Source: Shinisaurus crocodilurus (Eukaryota; Chordata; Lepidosauria; Squamata; Shinisauridae). Taken from it: 64,000 bases of DNA. Within the stretch, counting starts at the first letter, position 1; every line of letters starts with the position of its first letter. The position numbers and the translations under genes were made by a program. Positions 1 through 13,000 of this stretch are shown piece after piece. The notes under the pieces were generated by a model, which made no database searches, was not told the origin of the DNA, and saw only the letters and a list, made by a program, of their open reading frames with translations. Location: the NCBI GenBank assembly GCA_021292165.1, contig CM037878.1, positions 11,648,857 through 11,712,856 of the forward strand, written 5' to 3'.

Positions 1-565
1 TCTGCCTGTCTCTTCCGGCTGCTCCCAACTTCCAACCAAGGCTTCTCTTCCCCGAGAGATCCCTTCCCCTTCTCCTCTCCGCTCGGCTCTCTGTTCTTCT
101 CCCTCTCTTTTATCATTTTATCATTTGCCTCCGCCTCTGGGCTCTTCCCGCATTCCTGGTGCTTCCTTCCTTCCTTTCTTTCTTTCTTTCTTTCCTTCCT
201 TCCTTCTCCACCCCACCCTACTATGCCTTCTCAACTCTGTCTCGTCCCCCGGCCTGCTCGATAAGCTGCAGCTGCGGCATGTCTTCCCAGCCAGCCGGAC
301 TGATGAGCCGCCCCAGCATGTTGGCTCTGGTGCCAGGCGGCGCAGAGAGGGAGGGGGCCGAGGATCAAAAGCCGCTGCGTGGGCAAGGGGCGCCAGGCAG
401 TGCGGGGGGAGGGGGGGGTGTATAACGTGTTAAGAACCATCACCTGTATGGTAGACCAGGTGGGAACAAAGGCGGGAGGGAGAACGGGGAGCGTGAAAAA
501 TGTTTGGGATGGGTGGTGCGGTTGGGAGAAAGTTCATATTTATTATTTATTTATTTATATATTAA

Positions 566-579
566 TAATAATAATAATA

Positions 580-612
<33 letters not shown>
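566..612. repeat. (AAT)n/(ATT)n palindromic microsatellite
   Basis: A run of AAT units switches to ATT units, so the two halves are complementary and can form a hairpin. It sits against the LINE tail that follows. Confidence 0.8.
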
Positions 613-805
613 ATTTATTTATTACCCGCCTCTCCATCTAGATCGATAAATATTTCTTATATTTATTAATCGCCCATCTGGCCGGCCACCCGGCCACCCT
701 GGGCGATGTACAATTAAAATAATACAATAAAACGATACAATACAATATAATATAATAATTAAAACAGTATAAAAAATTCTTTTAAAATCCTAACCCACCC
801 CATAT
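613..805 (-). mobile_element. LINE 3'-end fragments (L2-like), antisense
   Basis: Carries the sequence CGCCCATCTGGCC with adjacent 'GGCCACCCTGGGCGATGTAC' and ends at 'CCTAACCCACCCCATATT'. The same block recurs at 5985, 20056, 22262 and 58548, and at 20 and 22 kb it adjoins an L2-like ORF end. Confidence 0.7.
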
Positions 806-810
806 TATGC

Positions 811-987
811 CAGGCCTGTGGCTCACGCTGGCTCAGCTCGTCTGAGCGTGGAAAGCTAAGCAGGGTCAGGCCTGGTTATTACTTGGATGGGAGACCCCCT
901 CCTCTAGTTTCCTGCATTGAGCAGGGGGTTGGACTCGATAGCCTTGTAGGCTCCTTCCAACTCTATGATCTATGAAATCTATGAAAT
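811..987 (+). mobile_element. 5S-rRNA-derived SINE with CR1-like tail, copy 1
   Basis: The head contains AAGCTAAGCAGGGTC and ACTTGGATGGGAGACC, the box A and box C parts of the 5S rRNA internal promoter. The tail (CCTGCATTGAGCAGGGGGTT, then ACTCGATAGCCTTGTAGG) is nearly the same as the CR1 3' end at 41460-41545. Real 5S ends are missing, so this is a retroposon and not a 5S gene. Confidence 0.85.
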
Positions 988-1214
988 ATTAGAGCAGCGT
1001 TCTCCAGACCGAACAATTGGGTGGGAAAGAACCCTATCCCAGCCACCCCCCTGCCCCGGTCAGAATGGCACAATAGCCCGGGTGGCAAATCCACAGAAGG
1101 AATACGGTGCTAGGAATTATCCCCTTGTGTCAGTACAGTAGCTCGTAGGATCTACTTTTCCTCTTTAAAAAAAAAAAAAAAAAAAGTTATGCCCGCTAAC
1201 ATGCTCTTTCACAC

Positions 1215-1323
1215 CTGTTTTGCTATCGATGCATTGTTCTTTCAGTTCTGGGAAGAAGGCCAGGAAGGAATCCAAGAGATCTTGGGCCACAACGCTCGTG
1301 AACTTGTACTTCTCAATGTAGGC
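1215..1323 (-). CDS. RNPEPL1: RNPEPL1 exon 8, last exon in window
   Basis: 109 bases encoding [17 protein letters not shown], then [12 protein letters not shown] and KTG; TTTCAG acceptor and GTGTGA donor. The next exon (conserved LEFERWLNATGPP region) was not found between 1 and 1214 and must lie left of the window. Confidence 0.9.
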
Positions 1324-4300
1324 CTGAAAGGGAGCCGGGAGAATGGGTTAAGGAGTTGGTAAGCTTCAGGGGAAGGGCAAAGAAAGCAAAGGAATGAAGT
1401 CACGGAAACCAGGCAAAAGATCAGTATTATAGGGAATTAGCAGGGAGGCAACAGGGGTGGAGACAAAACACGCTAGAGCAGTGTTCTCCAACCTTGGGTC
1501 CCCAGATGTTTTTGGCCTACAACTCCCAGCATGCCCCAGCCAGCATAGCCACTGCCAGACCGGTTTCCCCAAATAGAGCACAGGTAAAGTGCAGTAATTA
1601 GAACTCGAAGCATTAAGACAGAATAATTGCCCAAACTTCATCCTGTGGGTAGCTAAGAACATAACCTCATGACATTAACACAGACCAATCGTTCATTTAG
1701 CCTAGCACTGTTTTGCCCTCTATGTGGGACCATGACATCAATTCTATATCAAATAACATCACTCCCTCTAATTAGCAGTGTTCTCCAACCTTGGGCCCCC
1801 AGATGTTTTTGGCCTTCAACTCCCAGCATGCTGGGAGTTGTAGGCCAAAAACATCTGGGGGCCCAAGGTTGGAGAACACTGCGCTAGAGCACAAAGTAAA
1901 ATACACAAGTTAAGGAAGGTCAACTTCCGAAAGGAGAGACAGAGAGTGAGTGTGTGTGTACAGTTTATGTAAACCAAGGATGCTGATGACACACATTACC
2001 ATCCTGAATCATGTTACTCTCTTCCCCTGGAGACTTACCAAAGGCCATTCCTCTGTCACAAGACCTTTCCTTAAATGACTGTGCACTCCAAGCCTTTCGG
2101 AGTTAGCTGAACATTGAAATAAAATACATAGTGCTCCAGAAGCTCGTAGCTTGTAGGGAAACCGCACACATGCGCTACAGCTGCGGTTTCAGGGAAAACA
2201 TGAACACGTGACTCGGGCTAAAGGTGGAAAGAGCTAGAAGGCACTCCTGAGAGGAACAACAGAAGTTTGTCTTATGCTGCCATGTCAGCCAACTACCATG
2301 ACATTCCTTCTCTCTCTTTCCACGCCACCACCTCCCTACTCACTACTTTTGAGTAGTTTTAACTGGTGTGCCAGAATAATACACACAAGTGACCTTTTGC
2401 GGAAGTGTTTCAGTCGATGGACTTCTGTAGGAAAACCTTCATATAATAAATTCCTAGTTTCAGGCAGTTGCTTGAGGCCTGCCTCTCCCCCCTCTGCCCC
2501 CGCCCCACACTTTGGTGCTGCCCCTCTTTTTTATCCTAGTTACCTCAACTGAAATGCACACAGGCAAGAATCTTATACACGCACACACACACACACACAC
2601 ACACAGATACATCCCACCCCAAAACCCAAATTACTAACTCGGAGGAAGGCATCAAAGCGCGTTGGGTCTCTGCAGAGCTGGGACAGGTAGTAAACAAAGC
2701 AGTAACCTTTCTCATAGGTGAAGAGGTTCATCAGATTGCTAGGATTCACACCTGTATGGGGGGGGGGAAGGAAGAGATACACACTAGTACCTTGGTAAGG
2801 CTGTAGGGGAAAAAATGCCCGCTAGGCATTTATTTGGGCCATGGTTTTCTTCCCCCTCAAATTATTCTTTTTAATGGCTTACTTTTACAGCAGAGTCAGC
2901 GCACATGGCGCTGTATAAAGTTTCATAAGCAAAAAAGACGAAACAGGCCACCTTGAAATCACTATGTGTAGCCGCTTTGATCACCTGGTGAGCCATTCAA
3001 GCACATTACACAAACTGGGAGATACCCAGGAACTGACAATCTAGAATAGACAAAGGGGGAAGATACTGGAAGGAGGGATGAACGCTGAGCAAAGTGTCGT
3101 TGCATATTCTTTAACGTGAATACAGCTGGGAGTGAGGATCAACGGGCTAAGCTGAGGGTGGTGTTGAAAGAAGAGAGGGAGACACGACACTGCTCTAATC
3201 TTCAACAGAAAATTGGGTAACAGCTGGAGAACCTCAGGCATGCAGGACAACTCGGGGTTGCCACCTTTCCATCCGGTTCCTTGCGACTCCCCGTATTACA
3301 CCTATTAAGAAGCTGAAAGCAGCTTCAGGGAATGGAGATCACCCCCTCTTCCCCTCCTTCACCCCAGCTACGTCCCTAGAAGCCGCTTCCTCTTCGGAAA
3401 TGCTCAGAACAGATCCCACTGGTGATGAGAGAAGGGAACTTGTGCCTATGTGCCTGTGGCAATGAGGAAAACTGATTGATAGACTGATTTGCTTCGTGCT
3501 TCATTTCCCAGCAGTTGGGCCCAAAACAGAGTTTGGGATTAAGCATCTTTGGAGGAATTAGCAAACTTTGGGGATTTGTTCTCTGGACAACTGAGAGTAG
3601 AGGGGCTGGATCTTCCTCTACTTCTTTCATCAAGTACCGTAATCTACACTCTACAGGTTAAGCCTAATCAAAGCATTGATTTGGATTCTTATAGTACAGG
3701 ATTCCTACAGTGCAATCCTAGACGTATCTATCCAGAAGTACATCCCGCTGAATTCAATGGGGCTTACTTCCGGCTGCTAGGAAAGGAGGAGAGTCAAAGA
3801 ATGTAAAAAAGCAGGTTCCCTGCACACTTAAAAGAGGGGAGGGGAGGTTGCGAAGTAGGGATGTGTATTGAACTGAAATTCAGAATAACCAGGTACACAC
3901 CCTAACTGTTAACACAAGCTCATCCCCTGCTTCTAGTTCTCGTTATGCTGTAATCTTTCACGGCTGGTCTCCCCCTCTGGGACATTACATTTACTTTGTG
4001 GAACTAACCAAATTTCAATCAGGTATTTTAGGCGTGGGGTGGAGTGGGGGAATAATTATAGCAAAAATCACGACCTCTCACAAATTTTTAAATGGGCAGC
4101 CAAAGCTAGTCAGGCTCCTGAATGTCTACCTGGTTTGTTTGATAAAAGCTGAGGCCCAGCTGGCTCATCTCAACTCTATAGACATACCTGGCTCCAGCTT
4201 AACCTGAAGTTTGCTGACAGGGTTGTCCTCCCCAAGGAGCTTCATTTGTCTGTGGAGGGCATCAAGTCGGAAGGCAGTCTCCAGGCACGTAAAGGCAGCA

Positions 4301-6079
4301 CCTGTCCCCGAAATGTAGGCATTTAGAATTGTGGTCTGCAACCAAATACCTGGCCGGGTATTTTAAGCCTGTGCATGAACTTCAGCCTCCCTTGCTTTGT
4401 CGCTCCTGGCCATGCACACCTCTTGGCTTATTTTCTCTCCTTTTGTCCTCCCCTCTCAGGCTCCTCCTCTGCCCTTCTCCTGTTGTCTTCTTTCCTCTGG
4501 ACCACTTCCTGTTCCAACTTACATTTCATTGGGGCCAAGAGGTCTGAACATATAACACCTGTTCTGGCCCACTTGCATTGGCTGCCTATATGCTCCCGAG
4601 CCCAATTCAAGGTGCTGGTTTTAGCCTATAAAGCCCTACACGGCAATACCTGACGGAACGCCTCTCCCAACCACAATCTACCAGGACAATATGCTCAGCA
4701 TCTGGGTCCTTCCTCCGACTGCCGCTCCCAAGGGAGGCTTGGAAGGTGGCAACAAGGGTTATTTATTTATTTTATACTGTATTTTATTGTAAAATTGAAT
4801 TTTTTTTGTATAATTGTATTTTATTATGTAATTTTTATAATTGTTGTAAACCGCCCAGAGAGCTTTGGCTATTGGGCGGTATAGAAATGGAAATAATAAT
4901 AATAATAATAATAATGTAATACCTTGGATTGCAAGTAACTTGGTTTGAGAGCATTTTGCAAGACAAGCAAATGTTTAAATATTTATTTAATTTTTTTTTA
5001 CTTGATATACAAGCGGCGTCTTGCAATACATGTACTGTAGTACGGCTTAAATTAAAAATCTCTGTACAAATTTTTTTTGGGGGGAGGGGGTTCGTTTTGA
5101 TATAAGAGTGTTTTGGATTACAAGCACGTTTCCGGAACGCATTATGCTCTCAATCCAAGGCATGACTGTATAAAAATAAAATTGGAGTTGCACTCCAGCC
5201 CATCTTGAGAGCACCAAGCTGGAGAAGGCTAGTTTACACCTTATGGCTGCCACCTGAAAGCCACCTTGAAATCACTCTGTGTAGCCGCTTTGATCACCTG
5301 GTGAGCCATTCAAGCACATTACACAAACTGGGAGATTTTCCACATGCAACGGTAAACCTCTCTTTTTGTGTATCAGTTAATCAAGACTCCGGCCGCAACC
5401 CACAATTCATTTACTCCAGAGTAGTTTTATTGAAATTAAGCGACTGCGGTTTCAGCGGTCCAACTCTGTCATTCTGAAGTAACTCTTCCTGTCTTGTTTG
5501 TCCTTTCTGAGGTTCAAGGTGGGTGGCGCGGACAGACAACCGGGAAAGGGGGACTTGGTGATGGGTATGAATTATATATGGATGGGGAAAATATATTTCT
5601 TGATGCTACTGTTACGTGTGTGACTCTGGTTCCATTGCTAACGCACCATTAGCTAACAAAATAAAATGTTAGGGGGAAAAGGTTAGACTTTTAAGGTATC
5701 ACAAGGCTCTTTGTTGATTTGCTGCAACAGAATGTAGGGATTGGGCCCACTGTTCCTACAGAGGAGGATCTGGGAACAGATTATGAGGAGGAGGAGGAGG
5801 AGGAGGAGGAGGAGTTGGAAGTGGGGGGGGGAGGCACCTGAATCTTCAAGGCCAGGCGCCTTGGAGATAAACTCTACAGACAGGGAAGGCCAATCGGGTG
5901 TCACATTCAAGCAGTCGGGAGGAGGGTGAATCAAGCGTCAGCTAAGGAGAATGGACCAGCTGACGAAAGAATAAGGAACGGCCTTATTTATTTATTTATT
6001 TATTTATTATATTTATGAATCGCCCATCTGGCCAGGCATCCGGCCACTCTGAGCGATGTACAGTCCAATAAAATACAAG

Positions 6080-6110
<31 letters not shown>

Positions 6111-9100
6111 TACAAAGCACAATTAAAAACAGTACAAAACTTAAAAATCCTAACCCACCCCATATTCCCACCTGAAAAGCCACGTTTTTAATGCCCAGTT
6201 AGGGGTGTGGGTAATTTGAGTCTGGTAAGGGAGGAGAGGTTTCCAGTTTAGAACCAACTTCTCAAGGATAGGGCAACCTTCCTTAATGGCTGGTATTCTA
6301 ACTAAGCTTGTCTCCTTCGTGATTGACTCTGCAACTCACTTCTTCTGCAGTTCTAAGCCAGGTTGCTAGGCTGGCATCTGTCCTAATAAAGCTTTTCCGT
6401 TAGAAGCCATTGTGTGGATCTTCTTGGAAGGAGGGGGGTGGGGGAGGAGGAAGCACGGCCTCCACACAGACTAACACAGTGTTTCTCAACCTTGGGTCCC
6501 CAGATGTTTTTGGCCTACAACTCCCAGCATGCCCCAGCCAGCATAGCTGGCTGGGGCATGCTGGGAGTTGTAGGCCAAAAACATCTGGGGACCCAAGGTT
6601 GAGAAACACTGGACTAACGTGACTGCTCACCTGGAAATAACCAGCTAAGATAAAATACTGAAGAAGCAGAACACAGGACATTGTTTCTTTTAAAAAAAAA
6701 AGGAATAGTTCTAGATTCGTTGTGTGTATCTCTTCTTGCTGTTGGAATAGTGCTTAAGCGACACTAATATTCTCCGTAGTTATAGTTAACTAGGATTACG
6801 CTTGAGCCAGGATCTAAAACCGATTTCACATCACAGTTTCAGATCTTGGATAAACGAGAACCCTCTTTTTAGCAATGGCTAACACTGATGGTACAGCCAA
6901 TGTTACATCTACATTTTCCTTAAGAGTAAAGACTGTCAAGACTACAGCTGCTAGACACGTTATTAGGTACTGTGCCTGCAGTAGAACTGCAGCTACGCAC
7001 TTATCTAGAATCCCTGCTAATGGTGCCAGGCACAACCTGGGTTCGAGTTACAATGAATTTCACCTACTGAAATAGGTTTTCTCCTCGGACTAAGCCTGTG
7101 AGTTCTCCGATGTCCTAGGCAATGCCGAGAAGGGTTGGAGGTCCTGGAAACACCCCACCACCACACCCTAAGAGGCAGCCTACAGCTTACCGTAAGTCTC
7201 AGTGGTGATCCGTCGCTGAGCATAAGTGGCTAACCCCTCGCTCAGCCACATCTCTTCCCACGTGGCATTGGTGACTGCGTTGCCAAACCAGCTGTGGGCC
7301 ACCTCGTGGATGACATCAATGATGAGGAACTCCTCGCTCTCCAGGATGGAAGAGATGATGAAGGTCAGACATGGATTCTCCATGGCAACAATGGGGAATG
7401 AGGGAGGAAGAAAAACGATGTCATACCTGGAAGGGGCAGAAGGAAGAACCCAGATCACTTTCAGGACCTTGGAGCCTGAATTCTCAAAGCATGCGGCAAT
7501 GCATAGGAAGTGGTTAGGGAAGAGGAGGGCTCCTTCCTGGCCAATGAGGACGTGATGCCTTTTGGGCAACTCTGATAAAAACTGCCATCATACTGCCTTT
7601 ATACAGATCTATGGTGCGACTGCACTTAGAATACGGTGTACAGTTCTGGTCACCGCACCTAAAAAAGGACATTGTAGAGCTGGAAAAAGTGCAGAAAAGG
7701 GCAACTAACATGATCAAGGGGCTGGAGCAACTCCCCTGTGAGGAAAGGTTACAGCATCTGGGATTGTTTAGCTTAGAAAAAAGGCAAGTAAGGGGAGACA
7801 TGATAGAGGTGTACAAAATTATGCATGGTGTGGAGAAAGTGGACAGGGAGACGTTTTTCTCCCACTCTCATAATACTGGAACCCAAAGGGGGCCATCCCA
7901 TGAAGCTGATTGGTGGGAGATTCAGGACAGATAAAAGGAAGGACTTCTTCACACAGCGCACAGTTAAACTATGGAACTCACTTCCACCGGATGTGGTGAT
8001 GGCCCCCAATTTGGAGGGCTTTAAAAGGGGATTGGACAAATTCATGGAGGAGAAGGCCATCGGTGGCTACTAGTCCTGATTGGCCATGTGCTTCCTCCAG
8101 TAACAGAGGCAGTTGCTGGGGAACATGGGTGGGACGGTGCTGTGTGTTTCCCGTGGGAAGTTGGTTGGCCACTGTATAAAACAGAACGCTGGACTAGATG
8201 GACCCTTGGTCAGATCCAGCAGGGCTCTTCTGATGTTCTTATTCTGAAACAAGGTAAATATACCCTCTGTGACTCTATTTCTTCCTCTTTCTCCTAAGAC
8301 CACTCTAAATCTATCCATTCTGTGCCATTAAAGCTCAAGGAAACCCCTGCCTTCCAAGCCCCGCCGGGCCATTTCCCTTGCCACCCTCCCATTTCCTTAT
8401 TTGGCAAAATCTAATTGTCCACCTCTGCCGTTCTCTAGTCTCGTGTTAGCGGCTCGGTATATTAATCTAACCTCCTCCTTTCTGTAAACATTTACGATAA
8501 AAGTTGTGTTATTTCCCTGTAATCCTTTTCGGTGAGCTGATTCCTGCATTTTGTCGGGAGTACCGTGCCTAATCCACGCCGCACAGCTCTCCGGGAGGTC
8601 CCTATATATTTCCATGTTTGTCGGGCACACGTGTACGCATGCGGGTTCGCACGCAGGTGTGAATGAGGGGATCCGGTAATGGCATGCCACGTAAATGCAT
8701 CCAAACTTACCTGCCCCATATGTAGGGGCCATAGAGGCTCTCTGCAGCACTGAGCCAGCGCTCGACCCTACCCGAAAGTTTGCCGATGGCTGTTGGCAGC
8801 AGGCATGGCTCTGCCCACACTTTGCTCCTGTTGCAAGGAATACAATAGTCAATCAGCTGATGTCATGCTGGGTGCAACGTGAACAGTAATTTCAGATCCC
8901 TGATATGAAATTTTGTACGCTCAAAAACAAATCTACACATAATTTCAAGCTCTAAGTGCCTGATACATGCTGATTGGGCATAAGTCACACATTTCCCAGA
9001 ATATATAGTTGCAAGGCTACGTGGGAGATATCTTGCAGCACAACCAGTCAGCCGTGTGCAAGCTGCACGGGCCAGATAGCAGGAATGTTTTTTTCTGATC

Positions 9101-10041
9101 CATCTTGCTTAAGCAGCTTCTCACATGAACACAGCTAAATCAGTCCAAAGCGGCTCGAGAGCCAGTGTGGCGTAGTGGTTAGAGTGTTGGGAGTGGGACT
9201 TGGGAGATCCGGGTTCTAGTCCCCACTCAGCCATGAAGCTCACTGGGGGACTTTGGGCTTGTGGTGAGAATAAAATGGAGAGGAGGGGGATTATTGTAAG
9301 CCGCCTTGGGTTCCTTGCAGGAAGAAAGGCAGGGTATAAATATAATAAATAAATAAAAGGCAAAAGATTTATACGATCTGAAGAGAAACCAAGATGATGT
9401 ATCGTTGGTACCTAACTCCTGTGAAATTGGCTAAGATGTATAATAATGTGTCAAATGTATGTTGGAAATGTCAAAGTCATGAAGGAACATTTTATCATGT
9501 TTGGTGGACATGTAAAAAAGTGAAAACATATTGGGTACAAATACACACATGGATACAAAAGATTTTAAAAGTGAATATTAAACTGAAACCAGAAATGTTT
9601 TTATTGGGTATAATGGACTTGCAACTTGAGAAAGACTATGGAACATTATTACAATATATGATGACGGCAGCAAGAATAATCTATGCTCAAAAATGGAAAG
9701 AAGCAACTATACCAACTATAGAAGACTGGCTGTTGAAAATGTTGGACTTAGCAGAGATGGCAAAATTGACTTGCTTAATTAGAGAAATTTTTTTAACTTC
9801 ATTCAAGAAAGACTGGAAACCTCTGGTGGACTTCTTGGGGAGGAGGGAAAGTGACTTAATAACTTTTGGTTTTGATTTCTGAATATGGGTAAGGTGATAG
9901 AAATTCATTATGTGAAAATAGAAGAAACTTATATATTGGATAAGGATTGGTAATGTTTGTCAGACAATGAGGCGGAAGCCAAATGTTGTTTTGGAAAATT
10001 CAATTAAAAAAATTTAAAAAAAATAAAAAATCAAAATATAA

Positions 10042-10072
<31 letters not shown>

Positions 10073-13000
10073 ATTACCTAGGACCAATGTCTGCAGGTAC
10101 AAGGTCCCCTGCCACCAGTGCCACCAGATAAGCAGGAATTGGGTATTCCATGTAGAATTGGTATACACCCTCTTGTTCCTCATAGGTACTTTGGGTAGCA
10201 CTCATCAACACCTGCATACCTGCAGGAGCCTGGAAAAGAACATGGAAGCTGTCAGGACTCCTCTACAGGATGAGGAGACTGATTAAACAACATCCAGTAT
10301 GTACTGTCCACACTAAAAATAAATGAATGAATCTGCACCCGGGCAATCCAAATACGGTTCTACAAAAAAACTAAATTCTGTATCCTGTACAAACCATGCA
10401 AATTGAGCAGATTTGTATAATTTCTCTTTCTTTGCAAAACTTTTTCTGGTTTTGCTCATCATGGAGAGGTCAAAGGAACAGCACAGGGTGTGCTGAAGCC
10501 CCAGCCCCAAATCACATCTCTCTGGCACTTGAGATTTCAGCTGGAATCACCCCAAAACTGAACCCCGGTGACCGAGAGAAATCAATGAGCTAGCCAGGTA
10601 GATCTGTCCAGAAAAGGCATTCAAGAGCAGGGACACACTGACATGAGAAAACTGCCCCCTGCCCTAGCTTGAGATGGTATATGGTATATGGAGGGTGATC
10701 CACTGATAGGCCACGGGCCAGTTTCCTGTGGACCACTTAGCGCTGGCATTCTTAAAAACCAGTATGATCCCCTCAGGCACTTAAATTCCTAAGCAAGAGT
10801 TAATATTCATGAGCACTTAATGCAGTTTAGCTATGCTTCGGTTGTAAAGAGATCCTGAATGTGCAGTCTGGCTTTATAAATTTCTAACGCATTTGTGGGC
10901 CGCAGGGGATTCCAGTAAAAAATAGAAAAAGGAAAAAAAAGCAAACCCATGCCAGAGTAAAGTCAGCTCGGCCCTGCCCAAACAGATTACACTTGAGTTA
11001 TGTTACCGGCTCTCTACCTTGACAATGGCAGAGTAGGTACATTTCACGGCTGGCGTGTCAAAGCAGGGAAAGAAGGAGCGGTTGCACACCGAATGGCCTT
11101 GGGTGAAGACAAATGGCTTGGAGTGACCATATGTCAGCTCTGGATCGAGCCACCAGATCTAATGGAACAACAAGAAGGAAAGCATGTGAAGAAATGACCA
11201 CAGTAAATACAAAGCCAGTAAGGAAGCAGCAATTGTCAACCTATATATTTTAATACGTTAAATAGACATTCATGAGATGAGAGAGGGAGGGAGGGAGGCA
11301 AAGAACCTATCCCGTCTTTATTCCTGGATAAGCTGGACTGTCGTCTCTTCTTCTTCCTCCTCCTCCTCCTCCTCCTCCTCCTCCTCCTCCTCCTCCTCCT
11401 CCACCACCACCACCACCGCCACACAGCAGCCATGCAAGATCAAGAGCCCTGTTAAGAGAGAACCAGGTGAGAGGGAGGCATCCCTCCCAAGGGAACTTGC
11501 TGCCCTGAGGAAATATACCAGCCTCCATCCCTGAACACTTTTTGCCAGAAAGTTAAAGCATCTTTTATTTTACGTGTGTGTGTGTGTGTGTGTAATTGCT
11601 GCTGCTAGTTTTCAACATTGCTTTGTTTTCAACAAGAATTTTAATTCTTTGCTTTATCACTTTAGGAATTTCACTGAAAAGAGACAATAAGCTTCATAAA
11701 TGAAAACAAACGTTCACTGGGTACCAAAAAGTCAAAGGCTGGGTCCCCCAGACCAGCCTCCTTAGTCCATTTCACTTTGCCCTCACTGGCCCAGGACATT
11801 TATTATACATACTTTGTGCTTCTGGAAATAAGGCTTTCCTTTTACCCTCTTCCTGGTACTCTGCTTCTGCTGTGACTTTACAAAACAGAACAATCCCCCC
11901 CCACCCCTTCTATGCTTGATTTTGTAGTCAATAAATACTTCTCTGTGTAGTAGCAGATAAATCAATCTCCATATAATTGTCCTTGTCAGCAACTGGGGGA
12001 AAACATTCTCCCCTTGCCCTAGTTGGGATCTGCTGTGCCGGACTACTGATCGGCAAACAGCATCACAATATGTAAAAATGCCTTAGAAAACAGAACTAAA
12101 ATGCAATGCCAAAAGCAGCAGCAGAAACAGGACTTATGTATATGCCTGAATCCAGATGGCCATTTACCATGCGGTAACTTGCCACTGCGTGCATATAGTC
12201 AACTGGTAACCCAGGGTGCTTCCAGATGAGACTTTTATCGTGCAATCGGAATTTTATGGGGGGAGGGGGAAGATGACGTTGTCTTCCACTTGTAACCTTC
12301 CCTTGCTTTTATCAGCACTTTTGGGGGGTCTTTTTTCATCCCCCCCCCCAAAAAAAAATTCAGTTAGGGAAGAAAAGACGGCATAGCTGCACAATAGCAC
12401 AAGGAGCCATCTTTCTGGGAGTGCCCCCGGTGATCTGTATTGTCCTGGCAAATAAGGAAGAGAATCTTATTACACTTGTGTGCCTATTCAGAAACCCGGG
12501 GAAATAGTAGGCCTCTTCACCTAGCACAGTGTTCTCCAACCTTGGGTCCCCAGATGTTTTTGGCCTGCAACTCCCAGCATGCCCCAGCCGCTGGCTGGGG
12601 CATGCTGGGAGTTGCAGGCCAAAAACATCTGGGGACCCAAGGTTGGAGAACACTGACCTTGCAGGACAGCACAGACCAGCAGCTTATCAAGGAGTTGCTT
12701 GCACACCCCGACACCATCATCACATTTAGTGACAGTGACCTTCTGCGAGAGGCTTAGTAAAGTGATCTTCACTGCAAGATGCAATGACGCCAGGTCAGAA
12801 TCTCGTCAAGGGCACAATCGTTCAGCATCCATCACCAAGCCTTTTTGGCAGCCACAGCATGTACTGAGCATACACTGAATTCTTGCATGGTCAGAAACAT
12901 GCTTTTCCTGATCCGACGATTAATCTTTGTGTTGGAAAAAGAAACTCAGGAATCAGCCCAGGCAAAGGCGCATAGGCTCTATACACAGACAGCCCTGCAC

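Larger units (their letters stand above)
1..1214. other. RNPEPL1 intron 8 (partial): microsatellite, LINE tails and 5S-SINE
   Basis: Contains a pyrimidine microsatellite of TTCC/TTTC units near 162-206, a GC-rich stretch at 240-420 with no convincing exon, an AAT/ATT hairpin microsatellite (566-612), LINE 3' tails (613-805) and a 5S-derived SINE (811-987). An A-run lies at 1168-1186. I see nothing recognisable between 988 and 1160. Confidence 0.6.
2752..4187. other. RNPEPL1 intron 6
   Basis: Mostly unrecognised. A short fold-back repeat of the 'CAATCCTA...AAGTA...TTCAATGGGGCTTAC' type lies at about 3711-3780. The sequence near 2951-3030 is closely repeated near 5258-5335. No coding signal. 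Confidence 0.5.
4302..7190. other. RNPEPL1 intron 5
   Basis: Contains an L2-like LINE 3' portion, a Tigger-like MITE, a (GAG)n run near 5787-5814, an L2-like tail with (CA)n, and a hAT-like hairpin MITE, all listed separately. I see nothing recognisable at 5340-5700 or 6620-7190. Confidence 0.6.
8828..10077. other. RNPEPL1 intron 3
   Basis: A Sauria-type SINE (9159-9357) followed directly by an L1 3' end (9358-10073). Nothing recognised in 8828-9150. Confidence 0.6.

Noticed and set aside
125..433. GC-rich overlapping ORFs at the left edge
   Set aside because: Both strands stay open because of composition and a TTCC microsatellite; none matches the expected next RNPEPL1 exon and no good splice signals frame them.
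811..987. Possible 5S rRNA gene
   Set aside because: Only the internal promoter region resembles 5S; the conserved 5' and 3' ends are missing and the element continues into a CR1-like tail.
6826..7075. Overlapping ORFs on both strands next to exon 5
   Set aside because: No family resemblance, no splice signals consistent with RNPEPL1, and the RNPEPL1 frame is complete without them.
9394..9882. Plus-strand 162-codon ORF as a host gene
   Set aside because: It is the L1 ORF2 C-terminus with the CWKC...HVWWTC motif followed by an A-rich tail.
11236..11534. Poly-Ser, poly-Arg and poly-Gly ORFs
   Set aside because: Products of the (TCC)n/(CAC)n microsatellite.
12360..12784. Repeated ORFs reading [18 protein letters not shown] peptides on both strands (also at 6400, 13713, 16286, 17535, 19241, 39236, 42345)
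   Set aside because: They are translations of the palindromic hAT-like MITE, open on both strands by chance, with no start context or conservation.
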